Source: Clostridia bacterium (GTDB taxonomy: Bacteria > Bacillota > Clostridia > TANB77 > CAG-508). From it: 18,008 nt of DNA. Where the stretch lies: NCBI GenBank assembly GCA_900770415.1, contig CAAGKN010000012.1, forward strand, positions 1 through 18,008, written 5' to 3'. Under the pieces are notes generated by a model. The model saw only the letters and a list, made by a program, of their open reading frames with translations. It was not told where the DNA came from and made no database searches. A program made the position numbers and the translations under genes. Shown one piece after another: positions 15,136-18,008 of this stretch (positions are counted from its first letter, which is position 1; each line of letters begins with the position of its first letter).

Positions 15136-15841
15136 CTATAATTCTTTTGCTAATTTGTTATTCAATTTTCCAATTGCCTTTTTTTCTATTCTTGATACAT
15201 AACTTCTAGATATTCCGGAGCATTTTGGCTATTTGATTTTGTGTTTTTGGTTTTTCTCCTCCAAGTCCAAATCTGAGTTCTATTATAGTTTGTTCTCTTC
15301 CTTTTAATATATCTTTCATTCTACTATATAATTTTTTTGTTTTTATTTTTAAATCTATTTCGTCTTCTATATTTTTTTCGTCATTTTCTAATATATCGAT
15401 TAAAGCAATTTCGTTATCGTCTTTATCTTTTCCTATTGGTTCATTTAAATATACTTCTGCTCCAAGTTTTTTTATACTTCTTAAATGCATTAGTATTTCA
15501 TTTTCTATACATCTTGATGCATAAGTTGCAAGTCTGACTCCTTTATTTGTATTAAATGTATTTATTCCTTTTATTAAACCTATTGTTCCTATTGAAATAA
15601 GGTCATCATTATCCACATTTGGTATATTATATTTTTTGCAAATATGTGCTACTAACCTTAGATTTCTTTCTATTAATATATTTCTTGCCTCTTCATCTCC
15701 TTCCATATATTTATCTAAATACATGGCTTCTTCTTCTGGAGAAAGCGGTTCTGGAAACAAAGCATTATTTGATATATATCCGAAAGCAAAAATTGCCGTT
15801 TTTAAAAACGCTACTAGTCCAGTAATGCTAAGTAATGGCAT
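15136..15841 (-). CDS. sigK: Sporulation sigma factor SigK, +1 frameshift at a CGG codon
   Basis: Late mother-cell sigma factor. The start at 15841 follows GGAGGTGCAT, a strong ribosome binding site; a longer frame upstream lacks one. The N terminus has a hydrophobic pro-sequence (LLSITGLVAFLKTAIFAFG), typical of pro-SigK. Region 2 is seen in NLRLVAHICKKYNIP, DLISIGTIGLIKGINTF and LATYASRCIENEI; region 4 in GREQTIIELRFGLGG. The zero frame stops at 15206 with IAKMLRNI, losing the recognition helix. At 15215-15217 there is an in-frame CGG. Skipping its C gives KMLGISRSYVSRIEKKA, the canonical region 4.2, and the frame ends at 15136 (KLAKEL) for 234 aa, close to B. subtilis SigK (241). The zero-frame TAG comes two sense codons after CGG. 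Unshifted protein could not bind -35 elements. Confidence 0.92.
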
Positions 15842-15978
15842 ATATGCACCTCCATTTTTTCTATACCAAAGTATATGTTTTAGAAAAATAAAAGTGCCTG
15901 ACCTCAAAAATATTTTTTAATACTTGTATAAATTCCAATTCTATAAAATATATTTATATTATTAGAAAAGGAGGTTTT

Positions 15979-16437
15979 ATGAGTAAACTTTTAATTTATA
16001 TTAAGTCAATTTTAGTTCCATTATTAATTGGTGGATTAGTTGGTATTGTTACATCTAAGTATATTGATTACACTTCTTTACTTCAACCTAGTTGGGCACC
16101 ACCAAGTTTTTTATTTCCAATTGTATGGACTATTCTTTATATTTTAATGGGAATATCTTATGGAATACTAAAGTCAAACTCATTATTAGATTCTAAAACT
16201 AGCAATATTTATTATTTGCAATTGTTTGTAAATGCTTTATGGTCAATATTCTTTTTTGTTTTTAAATGGAGATTATTTTCTTTTGTTTGGATTTTGTTGC
16301 TTATAGTTTTGGTATATTTAATGATAAAAAATTTTTATGCAAAAAATAAGTTATCTGGCTTACTACAATTACCTTATTTGTTATGGATTATTTTTGCTTC
16401 ATTTTTGAATTTGACAGTTTATTTACTAAATAGATAA
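15979..16437 (+). CDS. tspO: TspO/MBR family tryptophan-rich membrane protein
   Basis: 152-aa integral membrane protein of the TspO (translocator protein) family, which binds tetrapyrroles and related ligands; its role in Firmicutes is unclear. Five membrane spans can be drawn: residues about 8-28, 48-66, 75-93, 100-118 and 128-148. The family signature is visible in PSWAPPSFLFPIVWTILYILMG (about residues 38-59), and the NALWSIFFFVFKWRLF stretch (about 87-102) matches the W-rich third helix. AAGGAGG is placed 5 nt before the ATG. It is the only plus-strand gene, divergent from sigK with a 137-nt intergenic region and convergent with the 81-aa gene. No CGG codon. Confidence 0.93.
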   Translation: MSKLLIYIKSILVPLLIGGLVGIVTSKYIDYTSLLQPSWAPPSFLFPIVWTILYILMGISYGILKSNSLLDSKTSNIYYLQLFVNALWSIFFFVFKWRLFSFVWILLLIVLVYLMIKNFYAKNKLSGLLQLPYLLWIIFASFLNLTVYLLNR

Positions 16438-16441
16438 AAGA

Positions 16442-16471
16442 AAAGAGAAGCCTTATGTAAGGTTTCTCTTT
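16442..16471. terminator. Bidirectional terminator
   Basis: AAAGAGAAGCCTTA (16442-16455) pairs with TAAGGTTTCTCTTT (16458-16471), one G-T pair. It is placed between the convergent tspO and 81-aa genes. T-rich tails exist on both strands and are stronger on the minus strand. Confidence 0.8.
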
Positions 16472-16479
16472 ATGAGGTT

Positions 16480-16725
16480 CTAGGGTTTTTTCAACTTTTT
16501 GCAAATTCTTTCGAACTCTTTTCTGTTTTTACAACGGTAAGAAATTTCCATCATACCATCATCAACAGATTGAAGGTCTAATTCTTTCACAAACTCTTCA
16601 ATAGCCCCAAGGAAATTAAGCCCTTTAACCTTAACACAGGTTATTATGACTCTTCTAGAAAACCGTCTAAATTCAACTTCAAACTGGTTTTCATCTTTTC
16701 CTGTAATCACAACTTTGTTTTTCAT
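16480..16725 (-). CDS. Hypothetical small protein (81 aa)
   Basis: Not recognised. The protein is basic, with predicted beta strands at the N terminus (KVVITGKDENQFEVEFRRF), a Cys-containing strand (VIITCVKVKG), an amphipathic helix (LGAIEEFVKELDL) and a C-terminal strand-helix with KNRKEFERICKKLKK. GGAGGGT precedes the ATG. Promoter and a TTTGTAA/TTACAAA dyad (16740-16760) lie just upstream. Base composition is visibly less AT-rich than neighbouring genes (GGC, CCC, CTT and CGT codons). Residue 21 is encoded by CGG (16663-16665), where a +1 shift would quickly reach a stop. It may be a recent acquisition. Confidence 0.65.
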   Translation of the reverse strand: MKNKVVITGKDENQFEVEFRRFSRRVIITCVKVKGLNFLGAIEEFVKELDLQSVDDGMMEISYRCKNRKEFERICKKLKKP

Positions 16726-16763
16726 GTTGTGACCCTCCTTTTGTAATTTTTTTTTACAAATTA

Positions 16764-16792
16764 ATTATACAATATTTTTACACAATATACAA
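16764..16792 (-). promoter_or_regulatory. Promoter of the 81-aa gene
   Basis: TTGTAT (16787-16792) and TATAAT (16764-16769), 17-nt spacer; it overlaps the 3' end of splB. The inverted repeat TTTGTAA (16740-16746) / TTACAAA (16754-16760) between promoter and ribosome binding site could be an operator. Confidence 0.65.
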
Positions 16793-17779
16793 TATTTCGA
16801 CATTAGGTAAATATTTTTTCATAGTTTTTCTTAAAAATTCTTCTCCTTTTTCTCGTGTTTCTTTTTTGTACATATATTTTCCTCTTCCTCTACCTGTCAT
16901 TATTTCCGGATTAAACAAATTTATTGCATTTGGAAAAGCTTCTTTATTTATCATTTTATGAACATAACTGTATGTCATAAATATAAGTTCAAACACTGCT
17001 TCATTTTTTATTTCTTTGCTTAGTTCTTCTGATAGCCTTTTAATTAATTCTTCATAAAGTTCTTCCCAATTATCTACTAGGATAATTGGTGCAATTAGTA
17101 TTCCTACTTTGTAACCTGCTTCTTTTAACTTGTTTATTGCTTTTATTCTTTCATTTAATCTTGATGTTCCAAACTCCACTCTATTTATTATTTTTTCTGG
17201 ATTCATACTCATTCTTACTATAACTTTTTCTTTGTTTTTTAGGTTTAAAAGTGGTTCTACCATATCAAATTTAGTTGGAAATGTAAGATATCCTTTTTCT
17301 GCATTAAAATTTTCTATTGTCCATTCTAAATTATGAGTTATAGTGTTTTCTAGAATAAGGTCACTATTACTTCCTATTTCAAATGTTAATTCTTTTTCGC
17401 TTTGATTTGCTACTTTTATTATTTTATCTAGCATTTCTTCTCTATTTACAAATATTCTTAAATATGAACATTTGTTATAATTACATACTAAATAACAATA
17501 CATGCACATTGCTATACAGCCAGATGATGTATATGGTACTAAAAAATCTGAAACTTTATGGTTTGGAACAAATTTATGAGTCTTTCTAACTCCAATAATT
17601 ATATTTTGCTTCATATTTGCAAATTCTGAATTTGGATTTTTTCTTAATTCTTCTATATTATTATGGTTTTCTATTGGAATTAATTTAACACCTTCTTCTC
17701 TATACTTATCTAGCAATTTTTTACCTAGTTTATAGTTTTCTGCGTTTGGTTCATAATATACTAATTTAGGTTTAAACAT
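16778..17779 (-). CDS. splB: Spore photoproduct lyase (radical SAM)
   Basis: Repairs the thymine dimer (spore photoproduct) formed in UV-irradiated spore DNA, using S-adenosylmethionine and a 4Fe-4S cluster. The 333-aa protein opens with KLVYYEPNAENYKLGKKLL, typical of SPL. The cluster motif is GCIAMCMYCYL (about residues 88-98), a CxxxCxxC site. Later features include FEIGSNSDLILENT (about 134-147), RMSMNPEKIINRVEFGTSRL and the near-terminal GRGRGKYMYK. Length fits B. subtilis SplB (342 aa). GAGGT precedes the ATG. A TATAAT lies about 40 nt upstream (17820-17825) without a clear -35; forespore sigma-G control would be expected from Bacillus but is not evident here. With sigK it supports a spore-forming host. 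Confidence 0.93.
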   Translation of the reverse strand: MFKPKLVYYEPNAENYKLGKKLLDKYREEGVKLIPIENHNNIEELRKNPNSEFANMKQNIIIGVRKTHKFVPNHKVSDFLVPYTSSGCIAMCMYCYLVCNYNKCSYLRIFVNREEMLDKIIKVANQSEKELTFEIGSNSDLILENTITHNLEWTIENFNAEKGYLTFPTKFDMVEPLLNLKNKEKVIVRMSMNPEKIINRVEFGTSRLNERIKAINKLKEAGYKVGILIAPIILVDNWEELYEELIKRLSEELSKEIKNEAVFELIFMTYSYVHKMINKEAFPNAINLFNPEIMTGRGRGKYMYKKETREKGEEFLRKTMKKYLPNVEILYIV

Positions 17780-17902
17780 AAATACACCTCTTATATTTAG
17801 ATTAACCTTAAATTAGAATATTATAATAATTTTTTAAAAAAAGCATAGAATTATATAAATTGGAATTTGTTTAATTGATGTGTGAGGTATGATGTGGGAT
17901 TT

Positions 17903-17935
17903 ATTGTAAACGTCGACCCCTACAACGTTTGCAAT
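17903..17935. repeat. Inverted repeat in the right-end intergenic region
   Basis: ATTGTAAACGT (17903-17913) pairs with ACGTTTGCAAT (17925-17935), one G-T pair, around a GC-richer centre CGACCCCTACA. On the plus strand it is followed by ATATTTTT, so it could be a terminator for something outside the window, or a dispersed palindrome. The rest of 17780-18008 shows no gene. Confidence 0.5.
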
Positions 17936-18008
17936 ATATTTTTACCATAAATTAAAATATTAAAAATGAAAAAAATTGTGAATGGAGTTAGCTTGAATTA
18001 GAAATTGT

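Noticed and set aside
5122..15217. Homopolymer sequencing error as the full explanation
   Set aside because: At 10502-10504 and 13144-13146 the extra C has no neighbouring C. A motif-linked base-calling artefact is still possible and is kept as the main alternative in the findings.
5046..15841. Calling the four split genes independent pseudogenes
   Set aside because: Random decay would not place all four breaks at the same rare triplet with the same +1 direction, and outside those points the reading frames and motifs are intact.
15842..15907. N-terminal extension of SigK upstream of 15841
   Set aside because: It lacks a ribosome binding site, whereas GGAGGT is well placed for the start at 15841, which also gives the expected pro-SigK N terminus.
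17781..17850. Sigma-G promoter for splB
   Set aside because: Only a TATAAT-like hexamer is visible; no convincing -35 element of sigma-A or sigma-G type at the right distance.

Overview
The window comes from an AT-rich, spore-forming member of the Clostridia (Bacillota). Codon choice and intergenic DNA are strongly A/T biased, ribosome binding sites are of the AAGGAGG type, and the window carries a Thr-type T-box leader, a SigK sporulation sigma factor and a spore photoproduct lyase. Nearly everything is on the minus strand; only tspO is on the plus strand.

Layout from the left: the 5' end of a 16S rRNA gene with its promoter (1-325); carB and carA (460-4726), preceded by a 27-codon ORF whose stop codon abuts a terminator, which looks like a leader-peptide attenuator; an aldose-1-epimerase-like gene and a diacylglycerol-kinase-family gene in one operon (5046-6789); a small HTH-like hypothetical gene (6876-7364); a tRNA-Leu(CAA)-linked accessory patch (about 7446-8391) with a structured segment, a DUF5052-like lipoprotein and two 133/134-bp tandem units, each opening with 15 bp of the tRNA 3' end; a large coiled-coil hypothetical gene (8488-10720); T-box, yjjX and thrS (10828-13720); pgi; sigK; tspO; an 81-aa orphan; and splB.

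The most striking observation concerns decoding. Four genes (dgk-like, the coiled-coil gene, yjjX, sigK) are each broken in frame by one extra base, and every break lies exactly at an in-frame CGG codon. Skipping the C and reading the next three bases (GGN, Gly) restores the frame, and in three of the four it restores textbook family sequence. By eye I find only two other in-frame CGG codons among the listed coding regions. Both are in small genes of atypical composition (the lipoprotein and the 81-aa orphan). The other genes, including carB, carA, thrS, pgi, tspO and splB, have none, although the triplet occurs about twenty times out of frame. This suggests that CGG in this organism is a +1 frameshift (or quadruplet CGGN = Gly) signal rather than an ordinary Arg codon. 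A systematic data artefact has to be excluded first.
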